A program made the position numbers and the translations under genes. Below, piece by piece: positions 7,762-16,285 of a DNA stretch of 64,000 nt. The stretch is from Thermoflexus hugenholtzii JAD2 (GTDB lineage Bacteria; Chloroflexota; Anaerolineae; Thermoflexales; Thermoflexaceae): NCBI RefSeq assembly GCF_900187885.1, contig NZ_FYEK01000003.1:1-64000 (forward strand), read 5' to 3'. Position 1 is the stretch's first letter. Each line of letters opens with the position of its first letter. The notes below the pieces were generated by a model. It saw only the letters and a list, made by a program, of their open reading frames with translations. It made no database searches and was not told where the DNA came from.

Positions 7762-10116
7762 CTATGCGGGGCGGGCCTCCCGGATGGCCCGCCAGATCTT
7801 CTCCGGCGTGAGCGGCATGTCGATGTGGCGGATCCCGAAGGGCGCCAGGGCATCCATCACCGCGTTGACCACGGCGGCGGTGGCGGCGATGGTCCCGGTC
7901 TCCCCGATGCCCTTCACCCCCAGCGGGTTGTGCGGGCACGGGGTCACGGTGTGGTCGATCTCGAAGGACGGCAGATCGTCGGCCCGCGGGAGGGCGTAGT
8001 CCAACATAGAGGCGGAGAGCAGCTGGGCGTTCTCGTCGTAAACGGCGCCCTCCAGCAGGGCCTGGCCGACGCCCTGGGCGATGCCCCCGTGGACCTGTCC
8101 TTCGGCGATCAGCGGGTTGATGATGCGTCCGGCGTCGTCCACCGCCACGTAGCGCAGGATCTTCACCTTCCCGGTCTCCGGGTCCACCTCCACCACGCAG
8201 ATGTGGGTGCCGAAGGGGAAGGTGAAGTTCTTGGGGTCATAGAACGAGGAGGCCTCCAGCCCGGGCTCCAGGCCCGGCGGGTAGTTGTGGGCGAGATAGG
8301 CCTGGAGGGCGACCTCCTGGAAGGTCTTGAAGCGGTCGGGCACGCCCTTCACGTAGAACTTGCCGTCCTCGAAGACCACGTCCTCCTCGGCGGCCTCCAG
8401 CAGGTGGGCGGCGATCTTGCGGGCCTTCTCCTTGATCTTCTGGAGGCTCAGGACGATGGCGCTGCCGCCCACCGGGGCGCTGCGGCTGCCGTAGGTGCCC
8501 ATCCCGAAGGGGACGCTCCCCGTGTCTCCGTGGACGATCTCCACATCCTCGATGGGGATGCCCAGCTCGTCGGCCACGATCTGGGCGAAGGCCGTCTCGT
8601 GGCCCTGGCCGTGGGTGTGGGAGCCGGTGTAGACGGTTACTTTGCCCGTGGGGTGCACCCGGACCAGGGCGCTCTCCCAGAGGCCGGCCTGGGCGCCCAG
8701 GGAGCCCACCACCTGGGAGGGGGCGATGCCGCAGGCCTCAATGTAACAGGAGAAGCCGATGCCGATGTAACGGCCCTGCTGGCGGAGCTCCTCCTGCTGC
8801 CGGCGCAGCGCTTTGTAATTGACAATCTCCAGGGCTTTGTTCAAGGCGCCTTCGTAATTGCCGCTGTCATACTGGAGGGCCACCGGGGTCTGGTAAGGGA
8901 ACTTGTCCGGCGGGATGAAGTTCTTGCGCCGGAACTCCGCGGGGTCCTCCCCCAGCTCTCGGGCCGCCACGTCCATCAGCCGCTCTATCACGTAGGTGGC
9001 CTCGGGCCGCCCGGCCCCCCGGTAGGCGTCCACGGGAGTGGTGTGGGTGAAGACCCCTGTCACCTCGCAGTAGATGGCGGGGATCTCATACTGGCCGGAG
9101 AGCAGGGTGCCGTAGAGGTAGGTGGGGATGGCCGGAGCGAAGGTGGAGAGATACGCCCCCAGGTTGGCGATGGTCTTCACCCGCAGCCCCAGGACCTTCC
9201 CCTTCTCATCCACCGCCAGCTCGGCTTCGGTGATGTGATCGCGGCCGTGGGCGTCGCTCACGAAGCTCTCCATCCGCCGCGCCGTCCACTTCACCGGCCG
9301 GCCCACTTGCTTGGCCGCCCAGGTGACGATGGTCTCCTCCGGGTAAACGAAGATCTTGCTGCCGAAGCCGCCGCCGACATCCGGGGAGATCACCCGGAGC
9401 TTGTGCTCGGGGATGCCCAGGACGAAGGCGGCCATAAGCAGCCGGTGGACGTGGGGGTTCTGGCTGGTGACCCAGAGGGTGTATTCGTCAGTGGCCGGGT
9501 TATACTGGGCCATGGCCGCCCGGGGCTCGATGGCGTTGGGGATCAGGCGCTGGTTCACCAGCTCCAGCTTCACGGTCTTATGGGCCCGGCGGAAGGCCTC
9601 TTCGGTCTTCTCTTTGTCGCCGATGGACCAGCGGAAGCAGATGTTGTCGGGGGCCTCGTCATGGACGGCGGGGGCGCCGGGCTGGAGGGCCTTGGCGCCG
9701 TCGGCCACCGCCGGCAGGACCTCATACTCCACCTCCACCAGCCGCACCGCATCCTCCGCCGTATAGCGGTCCTCGGCGATCACCACCGCCACGATCTCCC
9801 CCACGTGGCGGACTTTGTCCACGGCCATGGGGTAGTGAGGCGGCAGCTTCATCCCGGGGAGCAGCCAGCCGCAGGGGAGGGACTTCACCCCACTGTCCAC
9901 CATGTCCTTGCCGGTGAACACGGCGATCACCCCGGGATGCTGTAAGGCCTTTTCCTTGTGGATGGCCCGGATCCGGGCGTGGGCGTGGGGGCTGCGCACC
10001 ATCGCCGCATAGACCAGGCCGGGCAGGGTGAGATCGTCCACATAGGTGCCGCGCCCGGTGATGAAGCGCGGGTCCTCTCGCCGTTTCATCGCCACACCGA
10101 AATAGCGCGTCGCCAT
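7762..10116 (-). CDS. coxL: Molybdopterin-binding large subunit, form II CoxL-like
   Basis: 784 aa, close to 800 for CoxL. The start follows GGAGGGCGGCG, and the N terminus ([23 protein letters not shown]) is typical. The active-site loop reads AYRGAGR at residues 364-370. True aerobic CO dehydrogenases (form I) have AYxCSFR with a copper-binding Cys, which is absent here. The catalytic Glu of the family is present in [10 protein letters not shown] (E739). The protein binds Mo-molybdopterin cytosine dinucleotide and hydroxylates its substrate with water. Form II enzymes have uncertain substrates (CO oxidation is disputed; aldehydes or heterocycles are possible). It is co-transcribed with coxG, coxS and coxM. 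Confidence 0.92.
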   Translation of the reverse strand: MATRYFGVAMKRREDPRFITGRGTYVDDLTLPGLVYAAMVRSPHAHARIRAIHKEKALQHPGVIAVFTGKDMVDSGVKSLPCGWLLPGMKLPPHYPMAVDKVRHVGEIVAVVIAEDRYTAEDAVRLVEVEYEVLPAVADGAKALQPGAPAVHDEAPDNICFRWSIGDKEKTEEAFRRAHKTVKLELVNQRLIPNAIEPRAAMAQYNPATDEYTLWVTSQNPHVHRLLMAAFVLGIPEHKLRVISPDVGGGFGSKIFVYPEETIVTWAAKQVGRPVKWTARRMESFVSDAHGRDHITEAELAVDEKGKVLGLRVKTIANLGAYLSTFAPAIPTYLYGTLLSGQYEIPAIYCEVTGVFTHTTPVDAYRGAGRPEATYVIERLMDVAARELGEDPAEFRRKNFIPPDKFPYQTPVALQYDSGNYEGALNKALEIVNYKALRRQQEELRQQGRYIGIGFSCYIEACGIAPSQVVGSLGAQAGLWESALVRVHPTGKVTVYTGSHTHGQGHETAFAQIVADELGIPIEDVEIVHGDTGSVPFGMGTYGSRSAPVGGSAIVLSLQKIKEKARKIAAHLLEAAEEDVVFEDGKFYVKGVPDRFKTFQEVALQAYLAHNYPPGLEPGLEASSFYDPKNFTFPFGTHICVVEVDPETGKVKILRYVAVDDAGRIINPLIAEGQVHGGIAQGVGQALLEGAVYDENAQLLSASMLDYALPRADDLPSFEIDHTVTPCPHNPLGVKGIGETGTIAATAAVVNAVMDALAPFGIRHIDMPLTPEKIWRAIREARPA

Positions 10117-10160
10117 CGCCGCCCTCCTTCGCAATCTCCAGGATGGGAGGAAGACCGGAC

Positions 10161-10637
10161 TCAGGCCTGCACGCGGAGCTTCTCCGCCGCGTAGCGCACG
10201 GCCCGGACGATGTTGTGATAGCCGGTGCACCGGCAGTAGTTGCCCTCCAGGGCGTGGCGGATCTCCTCATCGGTGGGGTTGGGGTTGCGCTGGAGCAGAT
10301 CGTAGGCGGAGAGGATCATGCCGGGGGTGCAGAAGCCGCACTGGAGGCCGTGCATCTCCCAGAAGCCCTCCTGGAGCGGGTGGAGCTGGCCATCCCGCGC
10401 CAGGCCCTCGATGGTGGTGATCTGGGATCCATCGGCCTGGACGGCGAAGACTGTGCATGACTTCACCGCCTTGCCGTCCATCAGGACCACGCAGGCGCCG
10501 CACTGGCTGGTGTCGCACCCCACGTGGGTCCCGGTCAGCCCCAGGACGTCCCGGAGGAAATGAACCAGGAGCATCCGGGGCTCCACCTCCCGCTGGTAAA
10601 CCTGACCGTTCACCGTGACCGTCACCGGAACTTTCAT
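10161..10637 (-). CDS. coxS: [2Fe-2S] small subunit of the CoxL-type hydroxylase
   Basis: 158 aa, normal for CoxS/CutS. The start is preceded by CAGGAGGGGCCC. The plant-type cluster ligands are in [12 protein letters not shown] with a fourth Cys in VKSCTV, and the second cluster is bound by QCGFCTPGM and [11 protein letters not shown]. The protein moves electrons from the Mo site in CoxL to FAD in CoxM in the cytoplasm. Overlap or close spacing with coxL (44 bp) supports one transcript. Confidence 0.94.
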   Translation of the reverse strand: MKVPVTVTVNGQVYQREVEPRMLLVHFLRDVLGLTGTHVGCDTSQCGACVVLMDGKAVKSCTVFAVQADGSQITTIEGLARDGQLHPLQEGFWEMHGLQCGFCTPGMILSAYDLLQRNPNPTDEEIRHALEGNYCRCTGYHNIVRAVRYAAEKLRVQA

Positions 10638-10684
10638 GGGCCCCTCCTGTCCGCAGGATGAAGGTTCCTGCCTTTCCCCACATT

Positions 10685-10706
10685 CCGATGGGCCGGAGCC
10701 CATCGG
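10685..10706. repeat. Intercistronic hairpin between coxG and coxS
   Basis: A 9-bp perfect stem (CCGATGGGC with GCCCATCGG) and a four-base loop, without a T-run. It may protect the downstream mRNA or set relative expression of coxG and coxSLM. Confidence 0.4.
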
Positions 10707-10738
10707 CGCGGTTGCCGGATCCAGCTTGAAGCGGTGGG

Positions 10739-11179
10739 TTAGGCAGTGGTCAGCAAGGCTTCCAGATTCTTCAGCCCCTGGTTCACCAACATCTGGGCCG
10801 TGGGCTCCAGGAGCCGGGCGCCCAGGCTCATCAGCAGCCCGGTCACCTTGGCCTCGCCCTCATAGTGCATGACGGTGCCCGCTTCATCGGCGGTGAGGTC
10901 GATGGTCCCGTTCGCATCCACCGTGCCCTGGGGACCCTGGGCCTGGATGCGGATGCGATAATGATTCGGAGGATCGATCTCGGAGAGGGTGATGCGGGCT
11001 TTGTAGCGGCCACTGATGGGTCCGATCCCGAGGCGCATCTCCGCCTCATAGACGTTGTCTCCCACCGGCTCCAGCCGCTCCACGCCCGGCAGCAGACGGG
11101 CGATGACCTGAGGGTTCATCAGTGCTCCCCACACCCGATCGATCGCCGTCGGGAACCGATAGGATCCCTGAAGCCGCAT
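10739..11179 (-). CDS. coxG: CoxG family protein (SRPBCC fold)
   Basis: 146 aa matching carbon monoxide dehydrogenase subunit [30 protein letters not shown] at the N terminus and [13 protein letters not shown] mid-protein, with a C-terminal helix ([24 protein letters not shown]). CoxG anchors CO dehydrogenase to the membrane or delivers electrons near quinone in characterised systems; in form II clusters its role is less clear. A GAGGGA site precedes the ATG. It is the first gene of the cluster, about 40 nt after the predicted transcription start of a near-consensus promoter. Confidence 0.9.
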   Translation of the reverse strand: MRLQGSYRFPTAIDRVWGALMNPQVIARLLPGVERLEPVGDNVYEAEMRLGIGPISGRYKARITLSEIDPPNHYRIRIQAQGPQGTVDANGTIDLTADEAGTVMHYEGEAKVTGLLMSLGARLLEPTAQMLVNQGLKNLEALLTTA

Positions 11180-11227
11180 CCGAATCCCTCATCAGGGGTT
11201 GCCATCAAAGAGGCAATGGCGCTTCTG

Positions 11228-11257
11228 ATTATACTGATCAGGCCGAGCGTTTGTCAA
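11228..11257 (-). promoter_or_regulatory. Promoter of the coxGSLM operon
   Basis: On the minus strand TTGACA and TATAAT are both perfect and 18 bases apart. Transcription should begin near 11221, 42 bases before the coxG start codon. Confidence 0.8.
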
Positions 11258-11266
11258 GCATCCGCC

Positions 11267-11319
11267 CACAACAATCCACAACTTGTGAATAAAATCCCTT
11301 TGTTGTGATATGAATCACG
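11267..11319. promoter_or_regulatory. Operator region upstream of the cox promoter, including a CRP-like site
   Basis: TGTGA-N6-TCACG at 11304-11319 differs in one base from the CRP-family consensus TGTGA-N6-TCACA and is centred about 90 bases before the predicted start. Beside it are CACAA-C-TTGTG (11277-11287) and an outer pair CACAACAA/TTGTTGTG. Such symmetry is usual for dimeric regulators. Which protein binds is not known. Confidence 0.45.
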
Positions 11320-11328
11320 ATATGGTTC

Positions 11329-11997
11329 TCAGGGGGTCGGATGGGGCTGGATGAGCATGGGGTCATCCACGTGGGGGGTGTTGACCCGGGGGGAGACGGG
11401 GTAGGCGATCATCCGGTCGGCGGGGTAGGGGCGCAGGGCCGCCCGCCAGGCGGCGGGCCCGGCGGATTCGTCCAGCCAGACCTCCTCGTGCTCCGGGAGG
11501 AGGATGACGGGCATGCGGTCGTGGATCGGAGCGACCCGCTCGTTAGCGGCTGTGGTGATGATGGTGAAGCTCTCGATGACCTGTCCGTCCGGCCCTTCCC
11601 AGCGGTCCCACAGCCCGGCGAAGGCGAAGGGCTCCCGGTCTTTCAAGCCGATCCAGTAGGGGATACGCCCGTGGGGGGTGCGTTGCCATTCATAGAAGCC
11701 GTCGGCCAGCACCAGGCATCGCCGCCGGTAGAAGGCCTCCCGGAAGCTGGGGCGCTGGGTCAGAGTCTCCGCCCGGGCGTTGATCAGCCGGTTCCCGATG
11801 GCCGGGTCCTCCGCCCAGTGGGGGATCAACCCCCAGCGCAGCAGACGGATCCGCCGGGTCCCGTCGTTGAGGAGCACAGGCAGGGACTGGGTGGGGGCGG
11901 CGTTGTAACGGGGTTGCCACGGCCCCTCCGGCCACTCCGCTCGGAACCGCTCCATCAGCCGCTGCGGCGCCGTGAAGATCGTGTACCGTCCGCACAT
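11329..11997 (-). CDS. SOS response-associated peptidase, HMCES/YedK family
   Basis: 222 aa, full length for the SRAP family. Cys2 (after Met removal the N-terminal catalytic residue) starts MCGRYTI; the RYNAAPTQ, INARAETL and DGFYEW motifs and a final PIHDRMPVIL follow. The protein forms a covalent thiazolidine cross-link with abasic sites in single-stranded DNA and shields them. It lies upstream of the cox promoter on the same strand and is not functionally linked to it. Its own upstream gap to the next gene is 72 bp. Confidence 0.95.
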   Translation of the reverse strand: MCGRYTIFTAPQRLMERFRAEWPEGPWQPRYNAAPTQSLPVLLNDGTRRIRLLRWGLIPHWAEDPAIGNRLINARAETLTQRPSFREAFYRRRCLVLADGFYEWQRTPHGRIPYWIGLKDREPFAFAGLWDRWEGPDGQVIESFTIITTAANERVAPIHDRMPVILLPEHEEVWLDESAGPAAWRAALRPYPADRMIAYPVSPRVNTPHVDDPMLIQPHPTP

Positions 11998-12069
11998 AGG
12001 GGGCCCCCGCCGCCTTCTGTAGAGAATCTTACCGAGGATCCCCGGCCCGGGCGAACCCGGAGCCTGCCC

Positions 12070-12996
12070 CTATGGGACGGCGTTCGGGTCCACGATGTAA
12101 CGCCACCAGTGATGGGAGATGCCATCCGTCTCCCCGGGCGCGCAGGGGAGATGCTGGAGCCACCACCGGTGATGTTCCCGGATGTCCCCGCCGCCCCACT
12201 CGGCGCAGTCCACCCATCGCCCCCGACCCCGCAGGTCCGGGAAGTGGAGCCAGTCGTCGCAGTAGCTCCAGACCGGGCGGGGGTTCCCCCAATCGTAATC
12301 CCGCTCGCTGTTCGGGGCGAAGTGGATGGTGCCGACCTCGGCCTGCCCGGGGGCGATGCGATCGTAGCGGGTGAAGCGCCGCCACATGTTCCGCTCCTCG
12401 GGGATCCCGGCGAACACCCGCTCCATGATCGCCTCGGCCCGATGCCCGAAGTTCTCCAGCATCTCGCCGACCCCGCGCTCATACGAGAAGCCCATGATCA
12501 CGAACCGCCGCCCGGCGGCCTCGGCCCCCGGGAGCGGCGGCGCGTTGCACCAGAAGGCTCCCGGCCCGGCCATGCGGGACTCGTAGAACCCGAAGTAGGG
12601 GCCGCCGAACAGCCAGATCTCGTCGATCTCCCCGCGGGCCACGCGGCCGATCCCATCGCCGGCGGCGAGGATCGCCCGATAATCGGCGGTGTCCGGCTCG
12701 TGAGGCGGTTGCCGGCCCTCCAAGACCGCCCGGTAGGTCTCTAAAGTGTAGCGGAAGCCATCGATCTTGGGTGGGAAGATCGGGAGGTCCATGCGCGCCA
12801 CCACCTGATATCGGACCGTTCCCCGGCTGCATGCCTCCAGGTCCGCGATGTAACCTTCCACCAGATCCTCCGCCCGGTTCCAGCCCATGGCCTGGGAGAG
12901 GGGGAGGCCGCCGGGGCCGGGCGGATCGAACACCATCAGGAGGACCCGTGGAGCGAGGATGGGCACGGCCGGCATTCGGGAAGCCCTATTCGCCAT
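12070..12996 (-). CDS. Conserved protein of unknown function with a GGPYFGFYES motif
   Basis: 308 aa. No known domain is recognisable to me. There is no signal peptide, although a short hydrophobic stretch (ILAPRVLLMVFDPP) follows the N terminus. Many Trp, Tyr and His residues cluster in the C-terminal third (HRWWLQHLP, SHHWWRYIVD), and an EIWLFGGPYFGFYESRMAG segment around residue 125-145 followed by FWCNAPPLPG looks like an enzyme core. Similar sequence seems to occur inside larger secreted proteins in other bacteria, but this is from memory. It overlaps the end of the metallophosphoesterase gene by 11 bp, so the two are probably co-expressed. Confidence 0.6.
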   Translation of the reverse strand: MANRASRMPAVPILAPRVLLMVFDPPGPGGLPLSQAMGWNRAEDLVEGYIADLEACSRGTVRYQVVARMDLPIFPPKIDGFRYTLETYRAVLEGRQPPHEPDTADYRAILAAGDGIGRVARGEIDEIWLFGGPYFGFYESRMAGPGAFWCNAPPLPGAEAAGRRFVIMGFSYERGVGEMLENFGHRAEAIMERVFAGIPEERNMWRRFTRYDRIAPGQAEVGTIHFAPNSERDYDWGNPRPVWSYCDDWLHFPDLRGRGRWVDCAEWGGGDIREHHRWWLQHLPCAPGETDGISHHWWRYIVDPNAVP

Positions 12997-13717
12997 AGGC
13001 CAGGCGTTCGATTAGGAAGGGAGGGAACCCCAGGCGGCGCATCTTGGCCTGGGTCTCAGCGATGGGGTAGGGGACCCGCCGGAACGTCCAGGTCATCGCC
13101 TCCAGGTCCAGGATGGCGTAGGCGGCCCGGGGGTCGCCGTCCCGGGGCTGGCCGACGCTGCCTGGGTTGAGGAGCCACCAGCCCGAGGTGAGGTCGATGG
13201 GCTCGTCGTAGCGGGGCTTCACGATATGCAGGTGGGGCTTCTCGCGATCAGGAACATGGTAGGCGACGGCCACGTGGGTGTGGCCGAACAGCCCGATGCG
13301 CGTGGGGAGCGCCTGGAGGTTCTCCCAGGCGGTGTAAGGATCCAGGATGTATTCCCAGATCGGGGCGCGGGGGCTGCCGTGGGTCAGGGTGAGGCCCTCG
13401 CGTTCGGTCTGGGGCGGGAGACCCATCAGGTATTCGACCTGGCGCGGCGGCAACTCCTCCCGGGTCCACTCCAGCACCCAGCGGGCCGCCGGGTTGAATG
13501 TGCGCAAGGGGATCCGCCCGAGGACGCCCCAGTCGTGGTTGCCGGCGAGGGCGACGGCCGCCAGGACCTGGAGGCGATCGATGCACGCCACGGGGTCCGG
13601 CCCGTAGCCCACCAGATCCCCCAGGAACCACAAGGCGTCCCACGACCCCGCGTCCGCCAGCACCGCCTCCAGCGCCTCTAAGTTCGCGTGGACGTCCGAG
13701 AGCACCAGGATGCGCAT
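12986..13717 (-). CDS. Metallophosphoesterase family protein
   Basis: 243 aa. Metal-binding motifs of calcineurin-like phosphoesterases are in order: LSDVHANLEALEAVL (D-x-H), FLGDLVGYGPDP (GD), LAGNHDWGVL (GNHD), LTHGSPRAP (GH variant) and FGHTHVAVAYHV (GHTH). The closest group is the YfcE/MJ0936-like diadenosine or protein phosphatase-like enzymes seen widely in Chloroflexota and Cyanobacteria. Dinuclear metal hydrolysis of a phosphate ester is expected; the substrate is unknown. Confidence 0.9.
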   Translation of the reverse strand: MRILVLSDVHANLEALEAVLADAGSWDALWFLGDLVGYGPDPVACIDRLQVLAAVALAGNHDWGVLGRIPLRTFNPAARWVLEWTREELPPRQVEYLMGLPPQTEREGLTLTHGSPRAPIWEYILDPYTAWENLQALPTRIGLFGHTHVAVAYHVPDREKPHLHIVKPRYDEPIDLTSGWWLLNPGSVGQPRDGDPRAAYAILDLEAMTWTFRRVPYPIAETQAKMRRLGFPPFLIERLAYGE

Positions 13718-13730
13718 GGGCTTCAGCAGG

Positions 13731-14249
13731 CTATGGAGTGGGTATTGGACTTGGGCTGGGATTAGGGGTGTGGGTGGGCGTGGGCGTGTCCGTAGGTGTC
13801 GCCGTAGGGGTGGGGGTGTCTGTAGGCGTCCCGGTCGCCGTAGCTGTCGGTGTGACCGTGGGGGTGAGTGTCGGTGTGGGCGTGGCGGTGGCGGTCCCGG
13901 TAGGGGTGGGGGTCGGCGTGTCCGTCGGCGTCGCTGTGTAGGTGGCCGTGGGTGTGGGCGTCCGGGATGGCGTAGGGGTGAAGGTGGGCGGGAGCCACTG
14001 GGTGGGCGTGGGCAGGCGGGTCTCGGTGGGGCCGAAGGGCACGGTGAAGGTCGGCAGCACCACCGGGGTGAGCGCCAGCGGCGTCAGGGTCGGGAACGGC
14101 GTGGGAGAGGGCGGGAAGGGAGCGGCCGGCCGGGCCATAGCCAACAGCACCCCACCCAGGAGATAGCAGGGCAGGGTGGCCAGGATGATGCTGATGAACA
14201 CCACATACAGCGCGCGGGTCCGCGGCGGCAGCTGATCCAGCCAGTTCAT
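13731..14249 (-). CDS. Membrane-anchored Pro/Thr-rich repeat protein
   Basis: 172 aa. One N-terminal membrane helix (about residues 14-38, ALYVVFISIILATLPCYLL) is followed by about 130 residues almost wholly of Pro and Thr with TPTxTPT periodicity. Such tails are extended, wall- or surface-spanning linkers common in Chloroflexota; the Thr residues may be glycosylated. There is no C-terminal domain after the linker, which is unusual. The repeat makes the DNA strongly strand-biased (GT-rich on the plus strand). It ends 13 bp before the phosphoesterase start. Confidence 0.7.
   Translation of the reverse strand: MNWLDQLPPRTRALYVVFISIILATLPCYLLGGVLLAMARPAAPFPPSPTPFPTLTPLALTPVVLPTFTVPFGPTETRLPTPTQWLPPTFTPTPSRTPTPTATYTATPTDTPTPTPTGTATATPTPTLTPTVTPTATATGTPTDTPTPTATPTDTPTPTHTPNPSPSPIPTP
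13740..13990. repeat. Low-complexity tandem repeat coding for the Pro/Thr tail
   Basis: On the plus strand, variable units of the GGTGTGGGCGT type follow one another with 6-, 12- and 18-base periods. Such tracts expand and contract by slippage, so length probably differs between strains. Confidence 0.7.
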
Positions 14250-14459
14250 CCGAGAGCGCTCCGGAAGGAAGATGGCTTCGCCCCCATTGTATGCGGGCCG
14301 TGATTCCCCGCAATCGATGGAAGGTGAAGGGAAGCCCCGCCCTTCGCCCGAAAGATCCGGCGCACCTTGTCAACGCCCGCCCGGCGTGTTTCAATGGGCT
14401 CCACAGCGCCGGCGCCCGGCGTGGGTCGCCGAGGCACTTATGGACGGAGGCAGCCCTCT

Positions 14460-15062
14460 ATGGATGAGCTGGAGGCGTTGCATCAGGAGGTGCGGGGGTG
14501 CACCAAATGCCCCCTGGCCCGCGGACGCACCTTGGCGGTGCCCGGGGAGGGGCCGCGGAGCGCCCGGGTGATGTTCGTCGGGGAGGCCCCGGGCTTCCAC
14601 GAGGACCGGCAGGGCCGGCCCTTCGTGGGAGCCGCGGGGAACTTCCTGACCGAGCTGCTGGCCTCCATCGGCCTGAGGCGGGAGGAGGTTTACATCACCA
14701 ACATCATCAAGTGTCGGCCGCCGGGCAACCGGGATCCCTATATGGACGAGATCGAGGCGTGCAGCCCCTACCTGGACCGTCAGGTCGAGCTGATCAACCC
14801 GAAGGTCATCGTCACCCTGGGCCGGTATTCCCTGGCCCACTGGCTGCCGAACGCCAAGATCTCCCAGGTGCACGGCAAGCCGATCCGTGTGGGAAGTCGA
14901 GTGATCTTCCCCATGTATCATCCGGCGGCGGCGTTGCATCAGCCCGCCCTCAAGCGGACGGTGGAGGAGGATTTCCGCAAGCTGGGGGCCTTCCTGGCCG
15001 GGGCCTTGAAAGCGGAGGAGGAAGAGCCCCCGGAGGAACCTCGACAGCTCAGCCTGTTTTAA
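14460..15062 (+). CDS. Uracil-DNA glycosylase, family 4 type
   Basis: 200 aa from the ATG that follows GGAGGCAGCCCTCT. Four Cys ligands for a [4Fe-4S] cluster are present (CTKC near residues 14-17, IKCRPPGNRDP and EACSPYL further on). Motif A is GEAPGFHEDRQGRPFVG and the C-terminal MYHPAAALH matches the HPSPL-type motif of family 4/5 enzymes. The enzyme removes uracil from deaminated DNA, important in thermophiles. The last residues (QLSLF) are a plausible sliding-clamp-binding peptide. The window also holds a radical SAM protein of a family named for its link to a UDG-like protein. Confidence 0.93.
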   Translation: MDELEALHQEVRGCTKCPLARGRTLAVPGEGPRSARVMFVGEAPGFHEDRQGRPFVGAAGNFLTELLASIGLRREEVYITNIIKCRPPGNRDPYMDEIEACSPYLDRQVELINPKVIVTLGRYSLAHWLPNAKISQVHGKPIRVGSRVIFPMYHPAAALHQPALKRTVEEDFRKLGAFLAGALKAEEEEPPEEPRQLSLF

Positions 15063-15084
15063 GCGTTCCGGGAGGGGATCCGGC

Positions 15085-16236
15085 ATGGGATTGCGCGCGG
15101 AGGCACCGTGGACGATCGTGGTGATGGAAGGGGATCAGACCGGGCAGGAGCTGCTGGAGGAGGCCCTGCGGGTCCTGGATCCGGGGGTGATCCGCGTCCC
15201 TTTACGGTTCCTGCGTTTCGACCTGAGCCTGGAGAACCGGCGGCGCACCCGCAACGGCGTGGTGATCGAGGCGGCGGAGGCGATGAAGGAGGCCGGCTTA
15301 GGCTTGAAGGCCGCGACCATCACCCCGGAGGACCCGACGGATGTGGGCAGCCCCAACGCCATCCTCCGGGAGCGGATCGACGGCAAGGTGATCCTACGGG
15401 TCGGCCGCCGCATCCCGGGGGTCCGCCCCATCGGCGGGGTGGTGGGGCCCGTGGCGATCGTGCGCATGGCGGTCGAGGATGCCTACAACGCCCGGGAATG
15501 GCGGGAGGGAGAAGGCGCGGAGGAGGCCGCGTATCGGCTGGATCGGATCACCCGCCGGACCTGCCGGGCGGTGGCGGAGTTCGCCTTCTGGTATGCGCGC
15601 CGCATCGGCGCCAAAGTCTTCGGCGGGCCGAAGTGGACGGTGAGCCGGGTCTACGAGGGGATGTTCAAGGAGGAGCTGGACGCCGCGGCCCGCCGCTATC
15701 CGGATGTGCGCTATGAGCCCCAGCTGATCGACGCCACCCTGGCCCTCCTGTTCACCCGGGCCGCGGAGCCTCTGGTCATCCCATGCCTGAACCGGGATGG
15801 GGATCTGCTGAGCGACCTGATCCTCCAGATGTTCGGCTCCATCGCCGGCAGCGAGTCCCTGTTGCTTTCGTTCGACGAGGACCTGCGGGTGAAGGTGGTG
15901 ATGGCCGAGGCGCCCCACGGCACGGCCCCCGCCCTCTACCGCAAGAACATCGCCAACCCCATGGCCATGATCCTGGCGGGGGCGGCGCTGCTTTCGTTCA
16001 TCGAGGCGGAGGCCGCCCAGCAGGCCAGCCGGGCGATCTACGAGGCCGTCTTCGAAAGCGTCTACGATGGGATCGCCACGGCGGATCTGGGCGGCTCGGC
16101 CACCACCACCGAGTTCACCGACGAGGTGATCCGCCGGGTGAGCCGCAAGCTGGAGGTCTGGGAGGCCCTGCGGCTCACCGGAGGGGCTGCACGGCCGGGG
16201 CCGGCCGGCGTCTCCGCTTCTTCAGCGACGCGATGA
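15085..16236 (+). CDS. Isocitrate/isopropylmalate dehydrogenase family protein
   Basis: 383 aa. The frame shows the beta-decarboxylating dehydrogenase fold: MEGDQTGQELLEEAL (GDGIG-like start), VGSPNAILRERIDGKVILR (substrate-binding S and R residues), the NRDGDLLSD metal-binding motif and AEAPHGTAPALYRKNIANPMAMI. The usual GGLGxAPSAN segment is replaced by MFGSIAGSESLLLS, so cofactor or substrate use may differ from classical enzymes. NAD(P)-dependent oxidation of isocitrate is the most likely reaction. It follows the UDG gene by 22 bp and ends in a strong terminator. Confidence 0.82.
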   Translation: MGLRAEAPWTIVVMEGDQTGQELLEEALRVLDPGVIRVPLRFLRFDLSLENRRRTRNGVVIEAAEAMKEAGLGLKAATITPEDPTDVGSPNAILRERIDGKVILRVGRRIPGVRPIGGVVGPVAIVRMAVEDAYNAREWREGEGAEEAAYRLDRITRRTCRAVAEFAFWYARRIGAKVFGGPKWTVSRVYEGMFKEELDAAARRYPDVRYEPQLIDATLALLFTRAAEPLVIPCLNRDGDLLSDLILQMFGSIAGSESLLLSFDEDLRVKVVMAEAPHGTAPALYRKNIANPMAMILAGAALLSFIEAEAAQQASRAIYEAVFESVYDGIATADLGGSATTTEFTDEVIRRVSRKLEVWEALRLTGGAARPGPAGVSASSATR

Positions 16237-16266
16237 GGGGAGGCCGCCGGAGGGGCCTCCCCTTTT
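16237..16266 (+). terminator. Terminator after the isocitrate dehydrogenase family gene
   Basis: GGGGAGGCC pairs with GGCCTCCCC over an eight-base loop and is followed by TTTT. It starts right after the stop codon. Confidence 0.75.
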
Positions 16267-16285
16267 CATCCTTCACCTTCAGCCT

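Noticed and set aside
7678-9945. Long open frame (about 755 codons) on the plus strand opposite coxL
   Set aside because: It is the antisense of a clear coxL gene in GC-rich DNA; no ribosome site or family motif supports it. The same holds for other long antisense frames, such as the one extending over coxE up to 5628.
11329-11997. Functional link of the HMCES/YedK gene with the cox cluster
   Set aside because: They share a strand, but a strong promoter separates them and the proteins have unrelated roles.
13740-13990. Possible CRISPR array or regulatory repeat
   Set aside because: The periodicity is codon-based and lies inside a Pro/Thr-rich coding frame; there are no constant repeats with unique spacers.
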